A stretch of DNA of 40,060 nucleotides, taken from the NCBI GenBank assembly GCA_045660825.1, contig JAZREN010000001.1, forward strand, positions 1 to 40,060, in the 5' to 3' direction. A model generated the notes under the pieces. That model was given only the letters and a program-made list of their open reading frames with translations. It was not told the DNA's origin and searched no databases. This stretch comes from HGM04593 sp045660825. Lineage in GTDB: Bacteria; Bacteroidota; Bacteroidia; Bacteroidales; Bacteroidaceae. This document shows positions 16,028 to 23,888 of the stretch, in pieces (position 1 is the first letter of the stretch; each line of letters opens with the position of its first letter). The position numbers and the translations under genes were made by a program.

Positions 16028-17752
16028 CTATCGTGTAATCTTTGTATTGATGCTCTCTATCTGCAACTGCACCTCGCCATGCTTGTAGGCATTGTCCTCA
16101 AGGGTGTAACAGATATCGAACGACTGCTTTGACTTGATGTATTTTGCCTGACGGCTCTGCCCGAAGGCAATTCCGTTGAGAATAGTATTCGACTTGTTGT
16201 CGACTAGCTCAAGTTTTATATGCTCCTGACGACGGCCAACAACCTTACTCGTTCCATAGTCGCACACATTACGTGTGCAGAAGATAGGTTTGCTGTTCTC
16301 GGGGCCATGAGGTGCAAATTTCTTCAAATCATTGAAGAAACGGCGTGTTATCTGCTGGAACTCGAGCTCGGCATCGATTTCAATTACCGGAGCAGTCTGC
16401 TCGGGCAGTATATTGACGGTGACAAAATCCTCGAAACGTTTTGCGAAAGCCTCGATGTTCTCGACCTTGAGCGAGAAACCCGCAGCATATGTGTGACCAC
16501 CGAAATTGTCGAGCAAATCGCGGCAACTCTCCATGGCCTTGTAGACATCGAAGCCAGTCACCGAACGTGCCGAGCCTGTAGCCATGTCACCGGTGCAGGT
16601 GATTACGACCGCGGGGCGGTGGTACACCTCGGTTAGGCGTGATGCTACAATACCGATGACACCACGGTGCCAATCGGGGTTGAAGATTACAATGGCGCGT
16701 CGCTCATCGAAACTCTCAAGTCCCTCGACAATGCGGTTGGCCTCCTCGGTCATGCTCTTGTCAAGTTCCTTACGCGCCTCGTTCATCTCGTTTATCTGGT
16801 AGCTCATCTCGAGCGCAGCCTTCAGGTTGTTCTCAATGAGCAGGTCAACTGCAACCTTTCCCTGTTGCACACGTCCCGACGCATTTATGCGTGGACCAAT
16901 CTTGAAAATGATATCGTTGATATTGATTTCCTTGTCATTGAGACTACACACGTTGATAATCGCCTTGAGTCCGGTGCTTGGACTGTGGTTGAGTTGCTTT
17001 ATGCCATGATAGGCAAGTATGCGGTTCTCGCCCATGATTGGCACCAGGTCGGACGCAATGCTCACCGCAACTAGGTCGAGCAAAGGATAGAGCTGGTCGG
17101 CCGGGATACCATTGTCCATGGCAAATGCCTGCATGAACTTGAAACCGACACCACAACCCGACAAATGCGGATAGGGGTAGGTAGAACCTTCGAGTTTAGG
17201 ATTCAGTATTGCAACGGCACATGGCAACTGCTCATCGGGGACATGGTGGTCGCACACAATGAAGTCAATACCCAAGGACTTGGCATAGGCAATCTCCTCA
17301 ATGGCCTTGATACCACAGTCGAGCACAATGATGAGCTTTACGCCTGTAGAATGGGCGTAATCGACACCGCGCTTGGAGATACCATATCCGTCCTCGTTAC
17401 GGTCGGGGATATAATAGTCGATATTAGACGAGAACTGTTGCAGAAACTTATATACCAAAGCCACAGCCGTGGTGCCGTCAACATCGTAATCGCCATAGAC
17501 AAGTATGCGTTCTTTTTTACCGAGCGCCTTGTTGAGACGGGCAACAGCGACATCCATATCGTTCATAAGGAACGGGTTATGGAGAAGGCTCAGTTTGGGG
17601 CGGAAAAAGTTCCTTGCTTCGGCAACAGATGTGATACCCCGCTTTACAAGCAAAGAGCAGAGAACCGGGCTAAGATCCAGCTCGGCCGACAGCCTTGTAA
17701 CCAAGCCTGACTGCTCCTGTGTAAGAGGTTCATATTTCCATTTCTGTCCCAT
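16028..17752 (-). CDS. recJ: Single-stranded-DNA-specific exonuclease RecJ
   Basis: The 574-residue protein shows DHH-family phosphoesterase motifs: VYGDYDVDGTTA near residue 85, IIVLDCGI near 139, and CDHHVPD near 165, which provide the manganese ligands. A DHHA1-type region with FGGHTYAAGFSL lies near 420 and a C-terminal OB-type domain (about 455-570) ends the protein. Length and order are typical of RecJ. The enzyme degrades single-stranded DNA 5'-3' in recombination and mismatch repair. It is the first gene of the recJ-recQ-cstA unit. No good TAnnTTTG box was found in the 300 bp upstream. Confidence 0.95.
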   Translation of the reverse strand: MGQKWKYEPLTQEQSGLVTRLSAELDLSPVLCSLLVKRGITSVAEARNFFRPKLSLLHNPFLMNDMDVAVARLNKALGKKERILVYGDYDVDGTTAVALVYKFLQQFSSNIDYYIPDRNEDGYGISKRGVDYAHSTGVKLIIVLDCGIKAIEEIAYAKSLGIDFIVCDHHVPDEQLPCAVAILNPKLEGSTYPYPHLSGCGVGFKFMQAFAMDNGIPADQLYPLLDLVAVSIASDLVPIMGENRILAYHGIKQLNHSPSTGLKAIINVCSLNDKEININDIIFKIGPRINASGRVQQGKVAVDLLIENNLKAALEMSYQINEMNEARKELDKSMTEEANRIVEGLESFDERRAIVIFNPDWHRGVIGIVASRLTEVYHRPAVVITCTGDMATGSARSVTGFDVYKAMESCRDLLDNFGGHTYAAGFSLKVENIEAFAKRFEDFVTVNILPEQTAPVIEIDAELEFQQITRRFFNDLKKFAPHGPENSKPIFCTRNVCDYGTSKVVGRRQEHIKLELVDNKSNTILNGIAFGQSRQAKYIKSKQSFDICYTLEDNAYKHGEVQLQIESINTKITR

Positions 17753-18052
17753 ATATATTGTTTTTATTTTTTCAATGCAAAGCGAGAACCATCTTAATCA
17801 ACAAAAGCAATACTCATCACGTTCACCAATCAACCACACCCGGAACGCGCCAACGACATGGACTGATACAAAAATGTCCTATTGCGCGCAAGATAATTCT
17901 CTCAATTTGTAAAGATACGGAAAAGTGTCATAAAAAAAACATTGATTCCGTAAAAATTTTCACAGAATCAATGTTTTTCCACGACAAACTATTCAAAACG
18001 TCGCCGCCATTCCATCTTGACTATGTAACAGAATCCTTATCAACTGAGCATA
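17753..18052 (-). other. Intergenic region upstream of recJ
   Basis: Three hundred bases without a gene. It contains the terminator of the acyl-CoA synthetase gene (17932-17978). The only promoter-like words for recJ are one-mismatch -7 boxes (for example the complement of CAAAAATG near 17876), too weak to call. Short frames on the plus strand show no protein-like sequence. Confidence 0.4.
17932..17978 (-). terminator. Terminator of acyl-CoA synthetase gene
   Basis: AAAAACATTGATTC (17935-17948) pairs perfectly with GAATCAATGTTTTT (17965-17978). Read on the minus strand, the stem is followed by a run of eight T. It lies about 75 bp after the stop at 18053. Confidence 0.8.
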
Positions 18053-19711
18053 TCAATTATACATGAATCGTTTGATACTCTGCTTTGGAGTCTTTGCAAA
18101 AGGCTCGGTACGCTGCTCACAAATACTTATCTGGCTGTATGATGGCAACTTGACATTCAGCGCAAGCACCTGACGTTCAAGTTCAGCACGCTTCTCATCA
18201 CTATCCACCACATCCTTGTCAACTACCACCAACGCCACAATGGCGAACTTGCGGCTCACAACCAGCGACTCAAGCACCATTGGCAAGCTGTTTATCATCT
18301 CTTCAATCTCCTCGGGGTAGATATTCTGTCCACTGCCTGTAAGAATCATATTCTTGCAACGTCCTTTGATGTAGATGTGTCCCTTACGGTCACATATGGC
18401 CATATCACCGGTCTTCAGCCAACCGTCGCTGGTAAAGGCTGCGGCAGTAGCCTCGGGGTTGTTATAGTAGCCCTCGGTAACGACATCGCCACGCACCTGT
18501 ATCTCACCGGGTATTCTTGCCGGGTGAGCCGAATCAATGCGTGCCTCGATTCTTGGAGCGGCCACACCACCGTTGTTGCCAATCATTGGGTGCGACCAAC
18601 CCTTGTAGCTGATAAGCGGACCACACTCGGTCATTCCATAACCTACGACATAAGGTATCTTGAGCAACTGCATCACATCATCGACATCCTTACCAATTGC
18701 TGCACCACCGACAAAAAGACCAGCGTATTCAATATTCTCGCCAAACACAGAGAGCACCTTTGAACGCACTTTCCTTATTATGAGTGAACGCAATCCGGGA
18801 ACTGCAAGCATAAGGCGCATCGCGGGCTTCTTGAGAACAGGGATGACCTTTGAACGGAAAATCTTTTCAATGAGCAGAGGCACCGTGATAAACATGAAGG
18901 GTTTCACATCGGCCAATGCAGAAAGAAGGCGTGCCGGCGTTGGTTTTGTTGTGAGAATATTCAAATGGCAACCACCGGCAAGCGTAAAGATAAAGTCAAA
19001 AGAGAGACCCATGATATGCGCAAGAGGAAGCATTGAAAGCACCTTGCCATTCTCTTTCTGACAGATGAGGCGACGCGCAATCTCAATGTTGCCCGAGATT
19101 GACTTGGCACGCAACATAACACCCTTGGGTGCGCTGCTTGTTCCCGATGTATAGCTGATGAGTGCAAGGCTCTCGACATCATTCTTGCAGTAGTCTACAT
19201 CCTTTGCCTTCACACCGCCTGGAAATTTCTTTGCGAATGCGTTCCTTGCATCGGCACACATTTTCACAAGTTTTTTGGACGAACCGGCAACAGCATCCAA
19301 TGATACAATATCCACAAGACCATAAAAATCCTCGAACGACTCAAACTGCGACAGCACGCCATCGCGTGAAAGCGCGTCATATATATTCTTGTCGAGCATA
19401 AGCATCCTGCTGCCCGACAGACGTGTAAGGTCAACAACATTGCTTGGGAGGAAATCGGGCAACAGAGGAACAGCCACAGCGTCGTATGATACAATCGCAA
19501 GAAATGATATACACCACTCTGCCGAGTTCTTCGCACAAAGCGCAATCTTGTCGCCTTTCTTTATTCCACACTTTTCGAACAACAGGTGCATCTTCTCTAT
19601 AGATGCAGCCATTTCGCCATAGGTGTAGGTATTTGCTCCGTAATTCGATACTGCGGGTCTATCCCAGTTTTTCTTGATTGCTTCGTCAATGTAATTTAAA
19701 AAGTGAACCAT
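18053..19711 (-). CDS. AMP-dependent long-chain acyl-CoA synthetase-like ligase
   Basis: The 552-residue protein belongs to the ANL superfamily: phosphate loop SYTSGTSSAPKGVML near residue 190, YGMTECGPLIS near 370, the GWLKTGDMA motif near 430 and GRCKNMILTGSGQNIYPEEIE near 452. The hinge and last motif, with the catalytic lysine in AKTPKQSIKRFMYN, close the protein. It activates a carboxylic acid to an acyl-adenylate and then, most likely, to acyl-CoA. A fatty acid substrate is inferred from similarity. It is a single-gene unit with its own -7 box and terminator; two long inverted repeats lie upstream (19782-19888). The precise FadD or other specificity is not readable. Confidence 0.87.
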   Translation of the reverse strand: MVHFLNYIDEAIKKNWDRPAVSNYGANTYTYGEMAASIEKMHLLFEKCGIKKGDKIALCAKNSAEWCISFLAIVSYDAVAVPLLPDFLPSNVVDLTRLSGSRMLMLDKNIYDALSRDGVLSQFESFEDFYGLVDIVSLDAVAGSSKKLVKMCADARNAFAKKFPGGVKAKDVDYCKNDVESLALISYTSGTSSAPKGVMLRAKSISGNIEIARRLICQKENGKVLSMLPLAHIMGLSFDFIFTLAGGCHLNILTTKPTPARLLSALADVKPFMFITVPLLIEKIFRSKVIPVLKKPAMRLMLAVPGLRSLIIRKVRSKVLSVFGENIEYAGLFVGGAAIGKDVDDVMQLLKIPYVVGYGMTECGPLISYKGWSHPMIGNNGGVAAPRIEARIDSAHPARIPGEIQVRGDVVTEGYYNNPEATAAAFTSDGWLKTGDMAICDRKGHIYIKGRCKNMILTGSGQNIYPEEIEEMINSLPMVLESLVVSRKFAIVALVVVDKDVVDSDEKRAELERQVLALNVKLPSYSQISICEQRTEPFAKTPKQSIKRFMYN

Positions 19712-19750
19712 ATATAAGTATTTAAAATCGCCAACTCATTTAATCGCTTG

Positions 19751-19758
19751 CAAAAGTA
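19751..19758 (-). promoter_or_regulatory. -7 box of acyl-CoA synthetase gene
   Basis: TACTTTTG on the minus strand, the same word found before the carboxynorspermidine synthase and DUF262 genes. It gives an expected leader of about 33 nt. A clean -33 TTG at 19-21 bp is missing, which fits a promoter needing an activator or controlled by the adjacent inverted repeats. Confidence 0.5.
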
Positions 19759-19781
19759 TTGCTAAAAGACAAGAGAACTTT

Positions 19782-19819
19782 AATAATTGCACATTTTAAC
19801 CCCATTTGTGCAATTATTG
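19782..19819. repeat. 12-bp perfect inverted repeat, proximal (candidate operator)
   Basis: AATAATTGCACA (19782-19793) and its exact complement TGTGCAATTATT (19808-19819) flank a 14-base loop containing AACCCCC. There is no following T-run in either direction, so it does not look like a terminator. It lies about 25-60 bp upstream of the -7 box of the acyl-CoA synthetase gene. Confidence 0.55.
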
Positions 19820-19849
19820 AGAAAAAGAGCGATTTTTACAGCATCTTGT

Positions 19850-19888
19850 TTAACATAAATTCACATTTCATACCCATTTATGTTAAAT
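19850..19888. repeat. 12-bp perfect inverted repeat, distal (related to the proximal one)
   Basis: TTTAACATAAAT (19850-19861) and ATTTATGTTAAA (19877-19888) flank a 15-base loop. The core (CACATTTCATACCCATTT) resembles the core of the proximal repeat (CACATTTTAACCCCCATTT), so the two appear to be copies of one site about 70 bp apart. Confidence 0.5.
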
Positions 19889-19892
19889 ACGC

Positions 19893-19929
19893 AAATAAAA
19901 AAGGCGACTCACATTTGTGGGCCGCCTTG
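19893..19929 (-). terminator. Terminator of C1 peptidase gene
   Basis: AAGGCG (19902-19907) pairs with CGCCTT (19924-19929), with an inner CACA/TGTG pairing. On the minus strand a T-rich run follows. It lies 20 bp after the peptidase stop. Confidence 0.7.
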
Positions 19930-19949
19930 TATTTTCAAGAAAGGATATA

Positions 19950-21134
19950 TTACTTGATACCAAGTTTCTTACGAATATCCTTTGGAATAGCGTTCTTGTG
20001 AACAACGATGTTCATAGTCTTGTAGCGTGTAAACGCCTTTGAAGCATACCAGATACCTTTGTATGTACCGGCCTCACCCCAAGAGTTCTTGACCATATAG
20101 TACTCTACACCATTCTTGTCCTTAGCGATACCGAAGATCTGCATACCATGGTCGTCAGTTGTCTCCCAGTTATCGTAAGCAATCTGACGCTCCTCCTGTG
20201 TACACCACTTCTCTGTTGGGTTTGGAGTATTCTTCTTCTCCTCCTCGCTGAGGTTAAGCCATCTTGCCATGTCAGAACCCTGAAGATCGGCACCATTTGC
20301 ATCGGCAGGCATATAAGCCTTACCATCGCGTGTAAAGCCCTTCTCGCTCACGTCGCTACCCCATGCAATGGTATAGCCCTCCATGATGGCATTGTCAAAC
20401 ACTTGCATCAACTCATCGATAGGAAGGTTGTATGACTGTGCCCAACGCCAGTTGTCCTGAATCTCAAGAACGAAAGGCTTGTAGAATGGGTGGTGTGTGT
20501 AAGATGTCAAAGAGATATAGTCCTCTGCGTTCAAACCAAGTGACTGGTAGAATGATGCAGGAGTATACTCCTTGCCGTTGTAAGTAAACTTCTCGGGACG
20601 CTCGCCAAGATAAATGTCGTGAACAGCCTCGATAGCCTTCTTCCAGAGTGGCTGACCCTCTGAATCAACCTGCAAGCTGCGGTGTTTGCCCTTTGCAATA
20701 GCTGCAACAACGGCATCACTTACAGCTGAAAGCTCGTTGTGATTGCTGAGCTCCTTGCCGTACATCACACCTGGACGCATCTCAGCCTCGGGAACGAGAC
20801 CGAATGTCTCCATACCGTAGATTACATCATAGAATGAACCGCCCTGTGAGAAAGAGATATCACCGTGAGTGCGGACAGCCTTGTCGGCACGGTCGAGGTA
20901 AGTGTTGTGTACAATGTACATTTCAGAGAAGTCATACTCACCCTTACCCATACGTAAAAGCTCAGACTCGATGAATGCCAATGATGAATAGCACCAGCAT
21001 GTACCTGCCTGGTTCTGGTTCTTGATGCTTGTGATAGGGTTCTCCTTCACAACTGTGAATTCAGGAGCGTTCTCCTGTGCTACCGCGCCGAAGCCTACAA
21101 AAGCAAGCGCAGCCAATAAAAGATTCTTCTTCAT
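19950..21134 (-). CDS. Secreted C1 (bleomycin hydrolase-like) cysteine peptidase
   Basis: The 394-residue protein has a signal peptide (residues 1-19, ending GAVAQ). The papain-fold active site is visible: oxyanion Gln and Cys46 in NQNQAGTCWCYSS, the His in DDHGMQIFGIA near residue 334, and the Asn in VKNSWGE near 355. Overall it resembles aminopeptidase C/bleomycin hydrolase (C1B), but with an export signal, as in several Bacteroidales homologues. It probably trims peptides in the periplasm or outside the cell. It begins 25 bp after recA on the same strand and may be cotranscribed with it; a terminator follows. Confidence 0.9.
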   Translation of the reverse strand: MKKNLLLAALAFVGFGAVAQENAPEFTVVKENPITSIKNQNQAGTCWCYSSLAFIESELLRMGKGEYDFSEMYIVHNTYLDRADKAVRTHGDISFSQGGSFYDVIYGMETFGLVPEAEMRPGVMYGKELSNHNELSAVSDAVVAAIAKGKHRSLQVDSEGQPLWKKAIEAVHDIYLGERPEKFTYNGKEYTPASFYQSLGLNAEDYISLTSYTHHPFYKPFVLEIQDNWRWAQSYNLPIDELMQVFDNAIMEGYTIAWGSDVSEKGFTRDGKAYMPADANGADLQGSDMARWLNLSEEEKKNTPNPTEKWCTQEERQIAYDNWETTDDHGMQIFGIAKDKNGVEYYMVKNSWGEAGTYKGIWYASKAFTRYKTMNIVVHKNAIPKDIRKKLGIK

Positions 21135-21159
21135 AGTATAAAAAGGTTTGTTTTTGTTT

Positions 21160-22197
21160 TTACTCTGCCACTAAATCGGTGTTACCCTTTATTGCCTCAG
21201 CAATCTTTGCCTCGAGTTCCTCGGCAAGTTCAGGATTGTCGGCAATAAGAGCCTTTGTGCGGTCACGTCCCTGTGCAAGTTTGGTATCGTTGTAACTAAA
21301 GAACGAGCCGCTCTTCTTGATGATGCCATACTGTACACCCAAGTCAACAATTTCACCTGTACGTGAGATACCCTCGCCGAACATGATGTCGAACTCGGCC
21401 TTGCGGAATGGAGGAGCAACCTTGTTCTTCACAACCTTAACGCGGACTGAGTTACCTATAGCATCCTCGCCATCCTTCAACTGGCTCACGCGACGGATAT
21501 CAAGGCGAACCGATGAGTAGAACTTAAGGGCGTTACCACCGGTTGTTGTCTCGGGGTTACCGAACATCACACCAATCTTCTCGCGCAACTGGTTGATGAA
21601 GATACATGTTGTCTTTGTCTTGCTGATAGCCGATGTTAGCTTACGCAAAGCCTGTGACATGAGGCGTGCCTGCAAGCCCACCTTGTTGTCGCCCATCTCG
21701 CCCTCGATCTCGGCCTTTGGAGTAAGTGCCGCAACAGAGTCGATGACGATGATGTCGATAGCCGATGAGCGGATAAGCTGCTCGGCAATCTCAAGTGCCT
21801 GCTCACCACAGTCGGGCTGCGAAATCAACAGATTGTCGATATCAACACCCAATTTCTGAGCATAGAAGCGGTCAAAGGCGTGCTCGGCATCAATGATGGC
21901 AGCAATGCCGCCCATCTTCTGTGCCTCGGCAATTGCATGGATTGCGAGCGTTGTCTTACCTGATGACTCGGGACCGTAGATCTCGATTATACGGCCACGT
22001 GGATAACCGCCCACGCCAAGTGCCGCATTCAAGCCTACCGAACCGGTTGGGATGACATCAACATCCTCAAAATTGTCATCGCCAAGTTTCATGATAGAAC
22101 CCTTGCCGAAGCTCTTCTCTATCTTGTCCATCGCCGCCTGCAATGCACGCAACTTCTCGTTGCCGGCGATGTTGTCAAGTTCTTCTTTCTTTGCCAT
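21160..22197 (-). CDS. recA: Recombinase RecA
   Basis: The 345-residue protein matches RecA throughout: the N-terminal polymerisation helix, Walker A GPESSGKTT (residues 75-83), IIDAEHAFD near 100, Walker B IIVIDSVAAL near 151, the loop 2 region GGNALKFYSSVRLDIR near 223, and an acidic-mixed C-terminal tail. It forms filaments on single-stranded DNA for strand exchange and LexA-type induction. Start ATG GCA AAG AAA is preceded by an AT-rich stretch only 17 bp after a terminator-like hairpin (22214-22238), so either transcription reads through from the gene upstream or a promoter lies inside that gene. Confidence 0.98.
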   Translation of the reverse strand: MAKKEELDNIAGNEKLRALQAAMDKIEKSFGKGSIMKLGDDNFEDVDVIPTGSVGLNAALGVGGYPRGRIIEIYGPESSGKTTLAIHAIAEAQKMGGIAAIIDAEHAFDRFYAQKLGVDIDNLLISQPDCGEQALEIAEQLIRSSAIDIIVIDSVAALTPKAEIEGEMGDNKVGLQARLMSQALRKLTSAISKTKTTCIFINQLREKIGVMFGNPETTTGGNALKFYSSVRLDIRRVSQLKDGEDAIGNSVRVKVVKNKVAPPFRKAEFDIMFGEGISRTGEIVDLGVQYGIIKKSGSFFSYNDTKLAQGRDRTKALIADNPELAEELEAKIAEAIKGNTDLVAE

Positions 22198-22210
22198 TTA
22201 TTTCTTTTGG

Positions 22211-22238
22211 TTTAAAAAGGGCGGGCAAACCCCGCCCC
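22211..22238 (-). terminator. Terminator-like hairpin just before recA
   Basis: On the minus strand GGGCGGG, a 5-base loop GTTTG, CCCGCCC and then TTTTTAAA form a textbook rho-independent terminator about 13 bp after the carboxynorspermidine synthase stop. It lies only about 17 bp upstream of the recA ATG. Confidence 0.75.
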
Positions 22239-22250
22239 TACATTTGTAAA

Positions 22251-23483
22251 TTATAATTCCAAATCCTTATCAAACTCCTCGTGCCAAGGCAATCCATGAA
22301 TGTTGAGCTGCTCCATGAATGGATCCGGGTCGAACTGCTCTACGTTCCAAACACCGGGTTTGCTCCATATACCCTTCAAGTACATCATTGCACCAATCAT
22401 TGCAGGAACACCTGTTGTGTAGCTCACACCCTGCATACCGGTCTCTTTGTATGCCTCCTCGTGGCTACAGTTGTTATATACATAGTATGTATGCTCCTTG
22501 CCATCCTTGATACCACGGATGCGGCAACCGATAGATGTCTCACCCTCGTAGTTCTCGCCCAAATCCTGTGGATTGGGAAGCACTGCCTTCAGGAACTGCA
22601 AAGGAACAATCTTTACAACCTCTTCGCCGGTGCCATCGGCCTTGGGCGCCTTGTACTCCACCTCATCTATGCGGCTCATGCCAATATTCTGAATCACATC
22701 CAAATAGGTCAGATACTGCTGGCCGAAGGTCATCCAGAAACGAGCACGTTTTATGGTCGGGAAGTTTATTACAAGACTTTCAATCTCCTCGTGATGCAAA
22801 AGATAACTTTCGCGTGGACCGATATTGGGATAGTTCAATGGCTGATGAATCTCCATTGGTTCGGTCTCAATATACTTTCCATCCTCATAGTAAAGTCCCT
22901 TCTGAGTAATCTCGCGGATGTTGATTTCCGGGTTGAAGTTGGTAGCGAACGCCTTGTGGTGGTTACCCGCGTTGCAGTCAACGATATCAAGGTAGTGAAT
23001 CTCGTCAAAGTGATGCTTTGCAGCATAAGCCGTATACACACTGGTTACACCCGGGTCGAATCCGCAACCCAGAATGGCGCAAAGACCGGCTTTCTCGAAA
23101 CGTTCGCGATAAGCCCACTGCCAGCTGTATTCAAAGTGAGCCTCATCCTTGGGTTCATAGTTGGCGGTGTCCAAATAGTTGCAACCGGTCTGCAGACAAG
23201 CCTCCATGATAGTGAGGTCCTGATAAGGCAAGGCCAGGTTCATCACGATATCGGGTTTGTATGAACCAAGCAGTTCAACTAACTGTTCCACACTGTCCGC
23301 ATCCACCTGCGCTGTCTGCACGTTTGTCCCGTACTTCTTGTTAAGCACGTCAGCCAATGCATCGCACTTCTTTTTTGTACGACTGGCAATCATTATTTCG
23401 GTAAAAACCTCTGTATTCTGGCATACCTTATGTGCCGCAACAGTTGCCACGCCTCCGGCTCCTATAATCAAAACTTTTCCCAT
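22251..23483 (-). CDS. Carboxynorspermidine synthase (saccharopine dehydrogenase family)
   Basis: The 410-residue protein has a Rossmann NADP-binding start (VLIIGAGGVATVAAHK), a conserved NLALPYQDLTIMEACLQTG segment near residue 82, and the CGFDPGVTSVYTAYAA motif near 141 that is typical of carboxynorspermidine/carboxyspermidine synthases in this family. In Bacteroidetes this enzyme condenses aspartate semialdehyde with a diamine (putrescine or diaminopropane) on the way to spermidine or norspermidine. It acts in the cytosol. The partner decarboxylase is not in this window. It has its own promoter (23579-23609), divergent from dnaK. A general saccharopine dehydrogenase role is the alternative, less likely by motif. 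Confidence 0.85.
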   Translation of the reverse strand: MGKVLIIGAGGVATVAAHKVCQNTEVFTEIMIASRTKKKCDALADVLNKKYGTNVQTAQVDADSVEQLVELLGSYKPDIVMNLALPYQDLTIMEACLQTGCNYLDTANYEPKDEAHFEYSWQWAYRERFEKAGLCAILGCGFDPGVTSVYTAYAAKHHFDEIHYLDIVDCNAGNHHKAFATNFNPEINIREITQKGLYYEDGKYIETEPMEIHQPLNYPNIGPRESYLLHHEEIESLVINFPTIKRARFWMTFGQQYLTYLDVIQNIGMSRIDEVEYKAPKADGTGEEVVKIVPLQFLKAVLPNPQDLGENYEGETSIGCRIRGIKDGKEHTYYVYNNCSHEEAYKETGMQGVSYTTGVPAMIGAMMYLKGIWSKPGVWNVEQFDPDPFMEQLNIHGLPWHEEFDKDLEL

Positions 23484-23578
23484 TTTACTGAACGATTAAA
23501 AGTTGATAAATATCTTAATTATTATTGTTTCACTCTCAAGCACACCGCACAGCACAAACCGCGCAATATACATTTTTA

Positions 23579-23609
23579 CAAAAGTAATACAAAAAAAACA
23601 GAAATGCAA
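23579..23609 (-). promoter_or_regulatory. Promoter of carboxynorspermidine synthase gene
   Basis: On the minus strand TTG (23609-23607), 20 bp, then TACTTTTG (23586-23579): a full match to the Bacteroides -33/-7 consensus. The leader would be about 90 nt. Confidence 0.65.
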
Positions 23610-23678
23610 CGGTGTAGCCACTGCTGGACTACTTTTTTTTGAGAAACATGCGAACAAGCACTCACAGGGCGGGCACAA

Positions 23679-23776
23679 TGACAAATCAATATACACAAAA
23701 AGCTAAAACATGACACAATGTCATACAAAACAGCATCTTTTGACAGAAAATAGTGCCACAAAAGCAGAGTGTGACA
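23679..23776 (+). promoter_or_regulatory. Array of four TGACA boxes upstream of dnaK
   Basis: TGACA occurs at 23679, 23711, 23741 and 23772 on the plus strand, with steps of 32, 30 and 31 bp, close to three helical turns. Boxes 1 and 4 share the longer word TGACAAATCAA. Box 2 is one arm of a palindrome, ATGACA-CAA-TGTCAT (23710-23724). The array ends 24 bp before the -24/-12 element. Confidence 0.5.
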
Positions 23777-23799
23777 AATCAAATCATTCAAAAACCCTT

Positions 23800-23815
23800 T
23801 GGCATGCACTTTGTT
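23800..23815 (+). promoter_or_regulatory. Sigma-54-like promoter of dnaK
   Basis: TGGCATG-CACT-TTGTT matches the sigma-54 consensus TGGCACG-N4-TTGCW at the right -24/-12 spacing, with the -12 GC replaced by GT and C to T in the -24 box. No TAnnTTTG box was found between here and the ATG at 23889. The expected leader is about 64 nt. Confidence 0.5.
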
Positions 23816-23888
23816 TAATATCTAACGGAAGCGGCTGCGAAAAAGTCGCAAGAAAACACGAATGATTAATAAATAAAATAATAGAATT

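Larger units (their letters stand above)
23484..23888. other. Divergent control region between carboxynorspermidine synthase and dnaK
   Basis: The 405-bp region holds no gene. Its left part carries the minus-strand promoter (23579-23609). Its right part carries four TGACA boxes at about 31-bp steps (23679-23776) and a sigma-54-like -24/-12 element (23800-23815). A short hairpin TGCGA/TCGCA (23836-23850) falls in the dnaK leader. No CIRCE element was found. Confidence 0.6.

Noticed and set aside
14864..16132. Long plus-strand reading frame (422 codons) across recQ
   Set aside because: It is exactly antisense to recQ and the end of recJ, whose motifs are unmistakable; the translated product has no domain-like sequence.
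22281..23264. Plus-strand frame of 327 codons across the carboxynorspermidine synthase gene
   Set aside because: Antisense shadow of a well-supported gene.
23484..23888. CIRCE heat-shock operator upstream of dnaK
   Set aside because: No TTAGCACTC-N9-GAGTGCTAA-like sequence on either strand.
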